From contig NC_134436.1 of the NCBI RefSeq assembly GCF_030867145.1, positions 3,162,001 through 3,226,000 of the forward strand: a stretch of 64,000 bases of DNA, read 5' to 3'. The notes below the pieces were generated by a model. It was not told the origin of the DNA, made no database searches, and saw only the letters and a program-made list of their open reading frames with translations. Both the position numbers and the translations under genes were made by a program. Source of the stretch: Opisthocomus hoazin (lineage: Eukaryota; Chordata; Aves; Opisthocomiformes; Opisthocomidae). Positions within the stretch are counted from its first letter, which is position 1; the number at the start of each line of letters is the position of its first letter. Below are positions 1 through 12,500 of this stretch, piece after piece.

Positions 1-430
1 TCTAAAAGCCTACAGATTAGAAAAAATATTTAAATCATGCAAAACCTCAGAGAACTATAACATTAATAATTCAAATTAATTCAATTAAATTCAGTTACAT
101 GCACAACATTCAGACAGTTTATCCAACTTACTCAAAAGCACAACACATCTGTACGTTTCACATACCATATATTCCTTCCCACTCTGAATCTTTAGGTGGT
201 GAAGAAAGAAAACGACTAAGTCACTGTAATGTGCCAGTATCTCAAAAGGCAAAAATTTTCCAGTTAATAAGACAGTGGTGATTTTAGTAGTACGGCTTTG
301 ATCTCTAAAGAAACACCTAGAATGAAGTATATTCAAACCTTCTTAATGAAAACTGCTTCTCTTATTTGATCCGTATACTGCATCCACATAACATCAAGTA
401 TTCCAGATCAGATAAAATTATGGTGAAAAT

Positions 431-460
431 CCTTTTTTTTTTTTAAAAAAAAAAAAAAGG
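431..460. repeat. Perfect T/A palindrome (CC-T12-A14-GG)
   Basis: A run of 12 T (433-444) is followed directly by a run of 14 A (445-458), flanked by CC and GG. This is an almost perfect inverted repeat with no loop, and a known replication-slippage type of sequence. Confidence 0.9.
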
Positions 461-812
461 CATCAAAATAGTTGGACTAAGGTAAGATTTTTGCCATGTT
501 GAAGACTGCTAAACACACTTCAAATTTGGTATTGCTACATTTTTACAATAAAGTTCCATCTTTGCTCAAATTCCAGCAATCCTCTCTCAGGTTCCCCCTA
601 ACAAAGACCCTATTTTTCTTTTTTATTCAAGAACACCAATACAGATGTAGAAATGTATTTGTTACATTTCACAAGCACACAGGTGCAGCCACTAAATTGA
701 CAAACATGAATCATCCATTTTCTGCAGCCCTCAGCTTCCTCAGTTGGAAGTGGAGCTTGGATAACCCTTCGTAGGTTAAGTTTCTAATGGATTAGATGCC
801 CACCTCCATTTA

Positions 813-1180
813 AATCATAGAACCGTAGGTTGGAAAAGACCTCTAAGATCATCAAGTCCCACCATCCACCCAACACCACCTTGCCTGCTAAACCATATCC
901 CACAGTGCCACATCTACATGTTTTTTAAACACCTCCAGGGATGGGGACTCCACCACCTCCCTGGGCAGCCTGTTCCAGTGCCTGACCACTCTCTCAGTAA
1001 AGAATTTTTTCCTAATATCTAATCTAAACCTCCCCTGACGCACCTTGAGGTCCCTGCCTCTCATCCTGTCACTAGTTACCTGGAAGAAGAGACCAACACC
1101 TGCCTCACTACAACCTCCTTTCAGGTAGCCGCAGAGAGCAATAAGGTCCCCCCTCAGCCTCCTCTTCTCCAGACATTCTC
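813..1180 (-). mobile_element. CR1 LINE 3' fragment
   Basis: 5'-truncated CR1 retrotransposon in minus orientation. Its 3' terminus is near 813, and reading leftwards it has the typical end of CR1: the C-terminal reverse-transcriptase ORF with [20 protein letters not shown] and [13 protein letters not shown], followed by the short 3' UTR. The 5' boundary near 1180 is approximate, where the similarity fades. It sits in ANKHD1 intron 2 in the same orientation as the gene. Confidence 0.9.
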
Positions 1181-3943
1181 TCTGCATGTCACTGATACAG
1201 AGTAATGGCCAGGAGTCCTGTGCTTTGGTCTTCGGAAAAGGTGCAAAATTGAGCCTATTTATATAAAATATAATCACAGTGTTCTCGCTCTAGATACAGT
1301 TCCCAAATTGATCATATTAAACAGTGAAGTATATATACTCAACTTGTTAAAATTGATCACAATCAAGACAAGGTTTCATTGCATCCTTTATTAATGGAAC
1401 ACATAAGTGAGATGCTGCATCTTCAAAAGTAAAATGGAAAAAAATTTTTTCATTACTTGTAAATGGACTTTATGCTTTTAATGACACTGAGTTTCGTCCA
1501 GGTCTTTCAGGCATTGGTGCAGGTATGATAAATATGACTGGAAGCAAAGCAGAACTATTAGATTGAAATCACAAGTTACTCATCAGCCCTAAAAAACACC
1601 AGGTCCTCACACGAAACATATTGATCATAAACAACATGATCTAAGAATTTATCTAGCCCAGTCTCTGACACTTTCCAAGGGGTGTCTCTAGTGCATGATG
1701 AAAGCAAGCTGTGCATCTTTTAACTGTTCTTTTAGACCACAGCTCACTTCCCTGTAGTGCTGGATCACAGGTCTATCTTGTCACTTTCAAGCCCTCTAAG
1801 GTTGGGGAAACTCATATAATTTATTTTATTTTAATCAAAAAAAACCCTTGCTGTTAGTGAATAATAAATGGGTTTGGTCACATCATGAAAAAAAGCAGGT
1901 TTGGTCAACAGCTTGGCAAGTGTAAATATACACACACTGGAAAGCATTCAATTTTACAATTGCTGAATCTCACTTTGTCCTTTCAGCTTATCCTAAAGCA
2001 GGCAGATTTTATCTGGGCCCATTCATATTCTGACCTGTGTTCTGTGTTTCCACTAAGCAGGTGATTACTTCCACTTTTTGCCTTCCCCAGTTCCAGAACA
2101 CCCAACCCGTTCCCCGCCCCCCCCCAACTTTCCAAAGAGCAGTATCAGGCCCTCATGCCTGCATCAACTACTGAAATCCACAAGGTATTAACAGACACTT
2201 GCTATTAAAACTAGATTTCTCTTTCATCATTTATACTGCATTTAATCCCCCAAAGTCTTAAATACACCAAACTATCTATGAGAGGGTCTCTAGTCACCTT
2301 TAATCCCGTATTTCAACAGAAAAGAAGGATGCCTATAACTTTGCTCCCTGTTTGAACATAAGGATGGACTACTCACATTTGTTTCGTTAGGCAAACCCTT
2401 GGCTGAACACGGCTCCTCTCCAAAATAGCCTGATTTTCCTCACAAGCCTCTTTATAAACAATGATAGGACTTCTGAAGAACTCACTGCTAACACAACTCC
2501 TCCCCGTGCAGGTACTCAACAGGGATACCAAGTGCTCAAATGCTAGACAAAGATTTTCTTTACCACTTTCTTCTGCACCTATTTTTTGACGCTTCATTGT
2601 CAAAGCACTTCAACACTCAGCCTGAGAAGGAACATGCTCAGAAGATTTGCTGGTAAGGATACAGGCACCCAAGATCTTTCCTCAAGTTAAAAATCGATTC
2701 AGTAACATTCTAGGTCACTTCTCAGAAAACTCAGCAAAACCATGCTGAAACACTATGAACAGGATATCTTAACTGCAGGGATTAACATTTTGACATTTTA
2801 CAACTTTCCATGGAATTCTGTGTTTTGGGTACAGAATATACAAAATGGGCATCCAGGATTTTTATTTGACCACCTGCTTCAATCAACATCTTTCCCTATC
2901 CTCTTTAAGAAACAACCTGTACTCCAGAAAGAGGACTGCACTACATAAGCAAGTCATTTTCCTTTCCTGATACCTATAAAAGGCAGGACCAGAAAATAAA
3001 ACAGTTTTAACCTGCCAAACTTTCCCCAGCTCTTTGGAGGCGAGTTTGCCCTTTTAAGATCATGCGCTGAGGGACCCACAGAGGAACCCGCCAAGAAGAG
3101 CAAGAGCTCTGAATGTTATAACCATTCACTCACACCAGCTAAAAGCTTTCATACTCCAGATGTCAACTACTGTCCCTAGCAAAAAAAATTTAACAGGCAA
3201 CATTATTGAAGATCCACAAAAGGATCATGATTCTTCAGAGCTGGAATATTATTTTAAGAAATCAACAGTACCCTAATTAATAGTGGAGCTGAAGGTTTCT
3301 AATGCAGAACATGAATCCACTGTCAGAATACTAAGAATCTGTTTAATTACAGTCTGAAAAACAGAAACAGCTCGAAACAGTATGGTTCTCTTTCCATGGG
3401 TTATTTTACCTACAAATCCCTTCTTTGCTACTAGGAATCAAACTGAAGGAAGATATAAAAAAGCCTTAGTTTGTTTAGGATTAATTACAACAACTGAATC
3501 CTGTTCTTTGGGAAGTTATCTTCAATTTCTGAAGATGAAAACAACTCGTATTTATGACATTCACAGAACAGTGAAGTCTCTCAGTCTTCAGAATGTAAAA
3601 CTATTTTTTTTTGTGAAATAATACAATCACTGACAGTTGTTAAGAGACAGCTATTGATTAACAAAGTGCCTGTGCTTCACTTGAACAGATTAAAGAAGGA
3701 AGTATGGTTGTCCAAACTAAAGCTAATCAGCCAGGTTTTCAGAGGACCTAGGAAACATAAGGAATCTACCCACTGTTTATGTGCACGTGTCTATGTAAGT
3801 ATGTGTATACTTGCTGCAGTGTTAAGGGGAGGTGAAAGCACAACTTTCTTGCTAGGACTTCTACTTAAGGTTGTCACTCTCAGCATCCTAAACCACAAAA
3901 TATTTTAAGTCCTCTTGGAAACAAAATAAACAAGCCGAACTGC

Positions 3944-3990
3944 AAAAAAAAAAAAAAAAAAAAACAAAAAAAAACACAACTCCCCAAAAA
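3944..3990. repeat. A-rich simple repeat
   Basis: A 21-base A run at 3944-3964 is followed by shorter A runs broken by C. There is no adjacent recognisable retrotransposon body, so it is called low-complexity DNA rather than a poly(A) tail. Confidence 0.85.
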
Positions 3991-6445
3991 AAACCCAAAG
4001 AAAACACAGAACTTTTATGATGGGTAAATATAATGTATAGAAACATTTTTAAGCAGTTCAACTAACCTCTGGCCTCTACCTACACTTGCATACACGGGCC
4101 TAACTGGCTCTGAAATCAAGACAGTTACTAAAAAAAACTCCAGCAAAACTTAAAGAGTACAATGGTTGAAAAACCACTTCTGCATAAGTAATCTGAAGAG
4201 CATCCCATCTAGCTGCAGTTGCTAGAACTTTACTTCTAAAATTAATAAACAGTGCGTCCACGCGAGATCTGAGCATTAAAGGATTCATGAAGAATGAGCA
4301 AAACTAGTTTTGCAGGTCATACTCCTTACGATCCTAATGACATAGCCATGAACCCTGCATGTGAGAAACCCTAAGAAATCTCAGACACTAAATGCAAGAC
4401 CAATTTTCCTCTAGGTCGTAAGTTAGGATCAAGCCTCCCACAGGAGATGCGATCATCACAACGAACGCCAAGCTACCCCAGAAACAACACCAGACAAGGC
4501 CATAGATAAACTATTTGCTCAAGCAACACTTCTGCCATCTACTTTTGCAAGCTATCCTTAATGCTGGGGACTAAAATGGGACTAAAATAATAGCAGAAAT
4601 CCCTTGCTTTTGCCAAACTGCAAAACAATACCAAGTCCCAACACTAGGCTGCTTTATTTGTTGCCATGATGGAAACCTAGATGCTCACTTAAGGTTAGAA
4701 AGCATACTTTCAGCCAAACCAGCCAGAGAAATCCAGTGGAGATATTAGAACTTCTCCCAGAAACACTACGTTCTTTTTCAATCAGTTTCGAATTATGGCT
4801 TTTATTAATAAACTACCAGATTCTCAGTGCCTCCTTTAGGTTAGCCTAATGACATTTTTAGTGTTCAAATTCGCCGTGGGAAAGACAACTACTGCTTAAC
4901 TAGAGGACTTTCTCAAGAGTGTTTTCTGTCTTTTCATCTCACACTTTCCTCAAGGGGCATTAATTTTGTTCAGTCTTTTTAGAGAAGGAGATGGAGCCCC
5001 CAAACAAAAGCACTCTTTTTTCAGTTTGCTCTTCTTTCCAGATTTCTTCTGTTCTGCCCATTTTCCACATCTCCAAGCACTCAGGGAATCCAAGCATGGA
5101 AACCTCAGATTAAAAACAAATCATCTAATCCTGGGGACAAGTGGCCAACTACTGCCTAGAAATCTGTAGAAAGCATTCTAACAGGCATTACAAGAAGGAA
5201 TGTTACCTCGCAGATTTGTTAAATACCATTAAAACATTTTGAACACTGCAACCCTAGATGTAAGCACATGCCTCAGAGACTGACTGCCCTCGTAACACTA
5301 GCCATCAGACATACCCACTGACAAGTTATAAGGCTAGCAACAGGTTTTAGGACACAACAGTCATCAGGCACATGAGAGAAACGGAAACTAATTTTCATTT
5401 CAAAAAGTGAGATCATATTATTCAAATTCTCTTAGTGTCCGGAGTATCCCAGAAATAGTCTATCATCCCTGTAAAGCAAAGTTCAGTCCCCAAGAGCTAC
5501 ATCAGGTTAGAATAATTTTAGGGGACCACCTTTAATTAGGCTGCTGCAACTTTCTGCTGACAGAAGCTAAGCTGAGTCTTTTTCAAATTCAAAATGCAAT
5601 GAGAGCCCAAAGCCTCAGACCCTAACCCCTTTGATTCCTCAGAATGAAGTTCTCCTTTATGACTGCACATAGCTTTACATCTAAACACCTGCAAATAAAT
5701 GCTATTTTACCTAGGTTTTAAGTGTATTCAAAGCTAACAACTGAAAACTCCGATTTCAGCACACTACTACTAGACTGAGTATGCATCCATAATGATCACA
5801 CAGGATATGTTTCAAAGTAGGGTTTTAACGTATTTTTGACCTTGGAATTTTGAAACTGACAAGTAATTTTCAAATCCATTACAAACATCTGAGTCACCAA
5901 CCTTTGAAAGACTTAAATTAGTCAAGCTTTCACTATAAATAACAAATGTAGTGGTACTATGTTCATCTAGTCAGGTTCCAAAGCATGAACATTAAATATT
6001 TATTTTCCAACAGTCATATCTCAGAACTACAGAACTGAAGAATATTTTTGTGAAAGTCAAAACAAAGAAACAAGTATTTCACCTGTAGATTTCTGGAGTA
6101 ATCAATTAATAATTATATATTGACTAAAAGCAGCAGAAAATGTTCTTTTGGCAAGTCTACCTCCTTCCATTCTCTCCCCTTTAATCCTGCCTCTGGTAAC
6201 ACATCTAATCTCATCTGGTCAATGAAATAACATTTAATTCAAACTAACTTTTCTAACTTTGTATGTACAGAAAGAGTGGACTAAGCAACCCTCAACACCT
6301 CTAAGAATTATGAGCTTGTTCTCCATGTTCTGCTCCCCATCATAGTAAATGTCCAGACTTGTGATATTTCACTAGGGTCAAAATTTACAGGTTTCCAGAT
6401 CTGTGTGCAAGTTAGGTTCACAAAAAAATTATACAAAGAAAGTAC

Positions 6446-6599
6446 CTGCTGCCTCCAGTAAGGCTTCTAGTCTTGCTTGTGTTTCTGGATCCACAGTTCT
6501 CAAGTCCGCACCTTCTGCAGCACTCGATAAGAATAACTCCGACGTGGTTTTAAGTACTGGGTTATCAAGATCTTCTTGGTCCAAAATAAATGATTCAAC
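6446..6599 (-). CDS. ANKHD1: ANKHD1 coding exon 2
   Basis: This 154-nt exon is bounded by an acceptor ending AACAG at 6600 and a donor GTACTT at 6445. It encodes 51 residues beginning [20 protein letters not shown] and ending RLEALLEAA, plus the first base of the next (Gly) codon, so the downstream junction is phase 1. [19 protein letters not shown] is essentially invariant in ANKHD1/ANKRD17. The exon is isolated in AT-rich sequence, and no overlapping frame looks coding. Confidence 0.96.
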
Positions 6600-9500
6600 C
6601 TGTTTGCCAAATTAGAAAAATAATTTTACCATTTTTGAAGCTTTATACTACATCTAAAATGTTAGAAAAAAACACAGAAAAAATTAATTTTACTATCATA
6701 ATCATGTTTTAAGTGCATAGATTGTAGGACATAACCGTAAAAATCACCTGATGAACTCGCTAAAAAGGTAGTTGAAATTACAAAAGATAAAACTCTACCT
6801 GAAAAGTAGGTTATCGTAAAAATTACAATTAACAAGATCTTAAACTACAGCATGGACATCTCAGATTAAATATTGAAAAGAAATGGACAGTTTGGGCAGT
6901 TAACCACCAAAACCACAAACTGTCAAAACCAAAATCAGAGACTACCACAAGAGGCTGTAGCACCTTCGTCACCAGAAGTCTGTCTACCTTGCTATTAAAA
7001 AAACCCACCAGCAATGACTTCGGTACAGCTGAACCTATACGAGAGCCAAGGAGGGATTGAATGGTTTCCCAAGAGGCTTTTCAGTTCTACTTTAAAAGTA
7101 ATTTCAACTAATGTAGCACGAAGATTTTGTTTGTTTTGAGTAGAAACAGGATAGTTGACTAAAATTCAAAACCAAAACATCTGTTTCCAAGCTGGCACTT
7201 GTACTACCCCAGTCATTAATGTTTTCTAGACAAGAAGAGATACATAGAACAATTAAACAAGCAGGTATTCCAACTGAGCAGCAATAATGCTGTCCCACCA
7301 GTGGCCTACATTATCTCGAAATACAAGCTCCTGACTTATGCAATATCATGCAATGTAGTTTTATGACAGTTTGTCAAGGTAAACAAGGAGGATATCTGAC
7401 ACATGCAGAACTACATTTCCGAATCCGTCCCAAGTTCAGACATAATTTCCTCTAATTTCAGTAACATTATAAGATAAAAACACTATTTCACAATTAGACA
7501 TTATCTGTTCAACACTACTGGTGCCTTAAATATGCCATACAAATGAGACATGCACGTTATACAACCTTTGCCACCCTTTCCCACTTCGTGCCTCAGTCTC
7601 ATCTTCCTTCCTCTGTTTTTCCCCAATACTTCCCCCTATCTTTCTCACACCAGTAGTAAACTATCATCATATTCAGCCCTACCACTCAACACCCCACAAC
7701 ACCATAAGGAAGGGATAGTTTATACTTCAAAAAAAACAAATCAGGCCATCTGCAAATGAAGTACCCCATGGTGTGAAAAAGGTTAACAGGAGTCTGGAGA
7801 GCTACATAGAGCACTGCTATTCAAGAGCAACCAGTGTTAATTTCTTCCCCTTTTTGATACATAAATGTTCTGTGACATTATCCCCTGGTGTCCAAGCCAA
7901 TTCGTAGGTGCCCAGTGAAACGCAGTGCTAACATCTGAATACAATCTGCATCAGGGAAAAAGTGTGGCTTTTAGAACACAGAAAGTGAGTTCCACATCTC
8001 AGTGAATATGCATGATATTGGCAGGCTTACAGGTATTATATCTTGTGTGTCAAGGCACAAATATTAAAGCTAAGACAGCAGGCTATGATTTAGGGCTCCA
8101 AGAACCAAGATTACTAGATTAGTCCAGACAATGGTCCTAATAAGAAAAGTGTCACTGTGAGAACAAATTGAACATCAAACAAGCAGAAATTAGTGACCTA
8201 AACCAGTGACGCACATTTTCACTACAAACAAAGAGTTACTAACAACTCACAGCATCCCTACAGTAAGATCCCCCTCTGCAGAACTCAAATTCCAGGTTAT
8301 TGTCTATGTAGTCAACTTAGGGACTCCCCATTGGCATAAACTCTGATGCAAACCTGACTTCTGGAAGAAGTCACCCTTAGCTACAGGAGTACTTCAGGGT
8401 TTTTCATTTTCTCCCCCAAGACTACGCAAGGCACTCTGCCTCACCAATATTTTAGAAATACTATTCCTATTTGGAATAGCCCGATCCTATTGGATGGGCT
8501 TCGAGCAACCTGCTCTAGCAGAAGATGTCCCTGCCCATGGCAGAGGGGTTGAGGCAGATGATCTTCACAGTCCCTTCCAACCCAAACCATTCTACAATTC
8601 TATTGCAACAATGTTTGTGTGACCTGGTGACCGACAGAAAATCCCACTGTGTGCATAAGTGGCTGTTAGTTACATCTAGTTGAGACCTACACACAAGAAA
8701 TTTTATTACATGCTAATGAGCACTTCTTCAAATTTTTCAATTACACCACTAAATTTAACAGCAGTCCTCCCTTCAGAGGACATACCAAAAGGGGTAAAAA
8801 TACTACCTACCATTGAAGAAACCGCACTTACAAACAACAAATACTGCAGAAGTGTTCAAAGTGGCTTCTGGCAAGCCTTAACTTTTAGCCTCAGGAACAG
8901 CTTGATAACACCCAGGCAAAGGGATGCACAAATTACAAAACCACAGAATGTTTGGGGTTGGAAGGGACCTCTGTGGGTCACCCAGTACAACCCCCCTGCC
9001 GAAGCAGGGTCAACTACAGCAGGCTGCACAGCACCTTGTCCAGGCAGATCTTGAATATCTCCAGAGAAGGAGAATCCACAACCTCTCTGCGCAACCTGTT
9101 CCAGTGCTCCGTCACCCCCAGAGTAAAGAAGTTCTTCCTCATGTTCAGATGGAACCTCCTATGCTTCAGTTTGTTCCCGTTGCCCCTTGTCCTGTCACTG
9201 GGCACCACTGAAAAGAGGCTGGCCCCATCCTCTTGACACCCACACTTGAGATATTTATAAGCATTTATAAGGTCCTTTCTCAGCCTTCTCTTCTTCAGGC
9301 TGAACAAGCCCAGCTCCCTCAGCCTCTCCTCATAGGAGAGATGCTCTAGTCCCTTAATCATCTTCATAGCCCTCCGCAGGACACTCTCCTGTAGTCCCTT
9401 GTCTTTCTTGAACTGGGGAGCCCAGAACTGGACACAGTACTCCAGAGAGGGCCTCACCAGGGCAGAGCAGAGGGGGAGGAGAACTTCCAGCAGGTCATAC

Positions 9501-12500
9501 TCTTCTTAATGAACCCCAGGATCCCATTGGCCTTCTTGGCAACAAAGGCACACTGCTGGCTCATGGTCAACTTGTCGTCCACCAGGACACCCATGTCTCT
9601 CTCCACAGAGCTGCTTTCCAGCAGGTCAGCCCCGAGCCTGTACTGGTGCATTGGGTTGTTCCTCCCCAGGTGCAGGACCCTGCACTTGCCCTTGTTGAAC
9701 TTCATCAGGTTCCTCTGCACCCAACTCTCCAGCCTGTCCAGGTTTCGCGGAATGGCAACACAGCCTTCTGGTACATCCACCACTCGTCCCAGTTTTGTGT
9801 CATCAGCAAACTTGCTGAGGGTACACGCTGTCTCTTCATCCAGGTCATTGATGAAGAAGTTGAGTAAGACTGGGCCGAGTACCGACCCCTGGGGGACACC
9901 ACTAGTTGCAGGCCTCCAACTAGACTCTGCACTGCTGATGACAACACTGAGCTCTGCCATTCAGCCAGTTCTCAATCCACCTCACTGACCACTCATCCAG
10001 CCCACACTTCCTGAGCTTCCCTAGGAGGATGTTATGGGAGACAGTTTCAAAAGCCTTGCTGAAGTCGAGACAGACAACACCCACTGCCCCCCCCATCTAC
10101 CCAGCCACTCTTGCCATCGTAGAAAGCTATCATATTGGTCAAAAGTGATTTCCCCTTGGTGAATCCACGTTGACTACTCCTGATAACCTTCTTTTCCTCC
10201 ACACATCAAGGCACATCAGCCTTGCATCAGCCTTCCAGAAGCTGTCCCACTGCAAGTTTTAAAACTTCATTTTTTGACACTTTGGTAAAGATATGGACAA
10301 TTTTCTCCCCAACTGCTGCCACTCCAAGATCATCTGTATATATTTACAGGACCTTACCTATAACAATACACCTTGAACCTAAATCAGTGTTAATTCACCA
10401 TTCACAAACACTCATAAACTTGCAAGGAACAACTCTCTCCCCAACAGGAAGTACATTTTGCTTACAGGAACCTTTGAAAAAGTCTTTTTAACATTGATTA
10501 TGCAAACATTACTTAAATTGAATTACAGGTACAGCTTTTACTCAGGGTACAAGCTGGGTTGTATTGGTGCAGCCTGTTCTTTTCATCTTTCTTTTCAACT
10601 CTTACTGCCTTTCAGCTCTTCTTTAGGTTTGCAACTGTACTTCCAGAGACCTTGCAACATTTAAAGTCTCACACAAAAATCCTACTTCCTATACAGTATT
10701 TTCATCTTAGTTTTACATCACAGCAAGGCAAGCAGCTGCTTTCATTATTTCTACACATGCTGAGCATCAATTTTTAGTTTTGGTTTTTAGCAAGAGCTTA
10801 ATAGCATACCCACAATACAACTTGAGTGTGAAAATACTGAAAATCCATACGCAAAATGTTAAAATAGCTGTACCATTGCCAGTCTCCCAGAAAAGTTTCA
10901 GCGCACTTTCAAGTCAAAACGTCTGACTCTTCTGTAAACCAATGCAGTTTCTCACACACCAAGACAAGGCTAGAGAGGATGAACAGTTGGATAACTTATC
11001 ACTAGCAGACTAAGAAATCACCTCATCAACCAGCTGTCTCCTGTGAATGGAAGTAACCTGCGATGATCACATATTAATAAGAATTTTTAAAAAATTTAAA
11101 AAAATCAAACTACCCCAAATATATCAAACAAATTTTACTTTTTAAACAAAAAATAAATCTTGTTGAAAAAAACGAGCCAACCAACTAAACCATACAGATT
11201 TCATGTTAGCATTCCTGGAAGACTTAATACACTGCTCATGTGGCAAAATTTAGGCACTCTGCACTATCTTAATCAGATCTGCAGCAAAGTGATAGAGTAA
11301 CCAGTCACTGTGCTATTTTTGGACTATTTTGCGAGCTGCTTTGGGCAGTTAATAAGCATCTTATTTGGTAAGGCTCATTAGGAACACATGGATTCAAGAC
11401 ATTATTGTAACTGCCAAAACAACCACAACTAGGAATAATTCCCAATCAAAAACCAAAAAAGCTGCTAGATGCACGGGACCTGAGGACAAGGAGCTGAACA
11501 TCAGCGTACTTTACTACATCATCATGTTTCACAGTCATCCACAGGAATGATGGACCTTTGCTGAAGTTCTGCCAAGGACTTGCAGCAGCCTCACAGCTCT
11601 GCAGATCCGGTTACACCACTGGTTCCTCCCTCCATAGCAGCTACATTCACAGCTATTTGGACTCAACTAAATCAGTATTTATATGTTAATACTATGACTG
11701 AGTTTACCTCGGGTCATGGGTATGTAAAGGCGACTTTGCAAGCACTACCATCACAACTAACACTATCAATTCTTGCAAGATGGGCAATGACATACAGGGT
11801 CAGAAACACATTTCTAATACGTGAATATTAGATATTTCTACTATCTAAACTGATCTTTCCCACATTGCACTACTGAAAAAAAATGTACTTTTCTCAGAAT
11901 AGCCCGGACCTGCTCACAAATAGTCTGTTAGTGACACAGGCTACAGACGATGGAAAAGCTTCCTGTCGTAGCTGTACCAGTACCATTCTCTCCCCCTCCT
12001 ACTGCAGGCAAGAGCAGCAGCAGAGACAGCTCATTCTACCTTCTCCTTCCATTTGTGCCAAACTAGCACTTCTGGGGAGAGGGAAGACTACCTTTATAAA
12101 AAGCATTGATAGGAAAGAGAAAGCTGCTATTAAATCATTTCCTTGAGCGTGCACTTTCCAGGTACACCCTGAGCTATGAACTCTTTTCTGGGGTGACAAC
12201 ACTCCTTGCTCTGTGTTTGTGGAGCATCTACAAATAATGAAGACTCGAACCCTTGACTGGGACTCCTAAATTCCTTTATTATATAAAGGACTACTTGATT
12301 TTCTCTTTTGTGTTACGTAACCCTTCCTAATTATTTCTATAACAATTCCATTTGGATATATGTCTAAATACATCTGAACATATGCAGAGGAACCTTTGCT
12401 TCCTTAAGGCTAATACAGGCCTGTAGATCAGGCTGAAAGTTCATGCCTATGAAGATGAAATAGATCATCTATATTTAAACCGTTTGCATTCTGCAATTAA

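Larger units (their letters stand above)
1..6445 (-). other. ANKHD1: ANKHD1 intron 2 (partial, runs off the left edge)
   Basis: AT-rich sequence downstream (minus strand) of ANKHD1 exon 2. It contains a CR1 3' fragment at 813-1180, a T12A14 palindrome at 431-460 and a 21-base A run at 3944-3964. No further ANKHD1 exon was recognised, and the open frames here are all shorter than about 130 codons with no family resemblance apart from the CR1 fragment. Confidence 0.75.

Noticed and set aside
2373-2603. 76-codon minus-strand frame in ANKHD1 intron 2 as a possible ANKHD1 exon
   Set aside because: The translation does not resemble the ankyrin-repeat region expected next, and no suitable acceptor/donor pair with phase 1 was seen.
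9014-9988. Several open frames on both strands near 9-10 kb as possible genes
   Set aside because: The minus-strand frames are CR1 reverse-transcriptase remnants; the plus-strand ones are their shadows.
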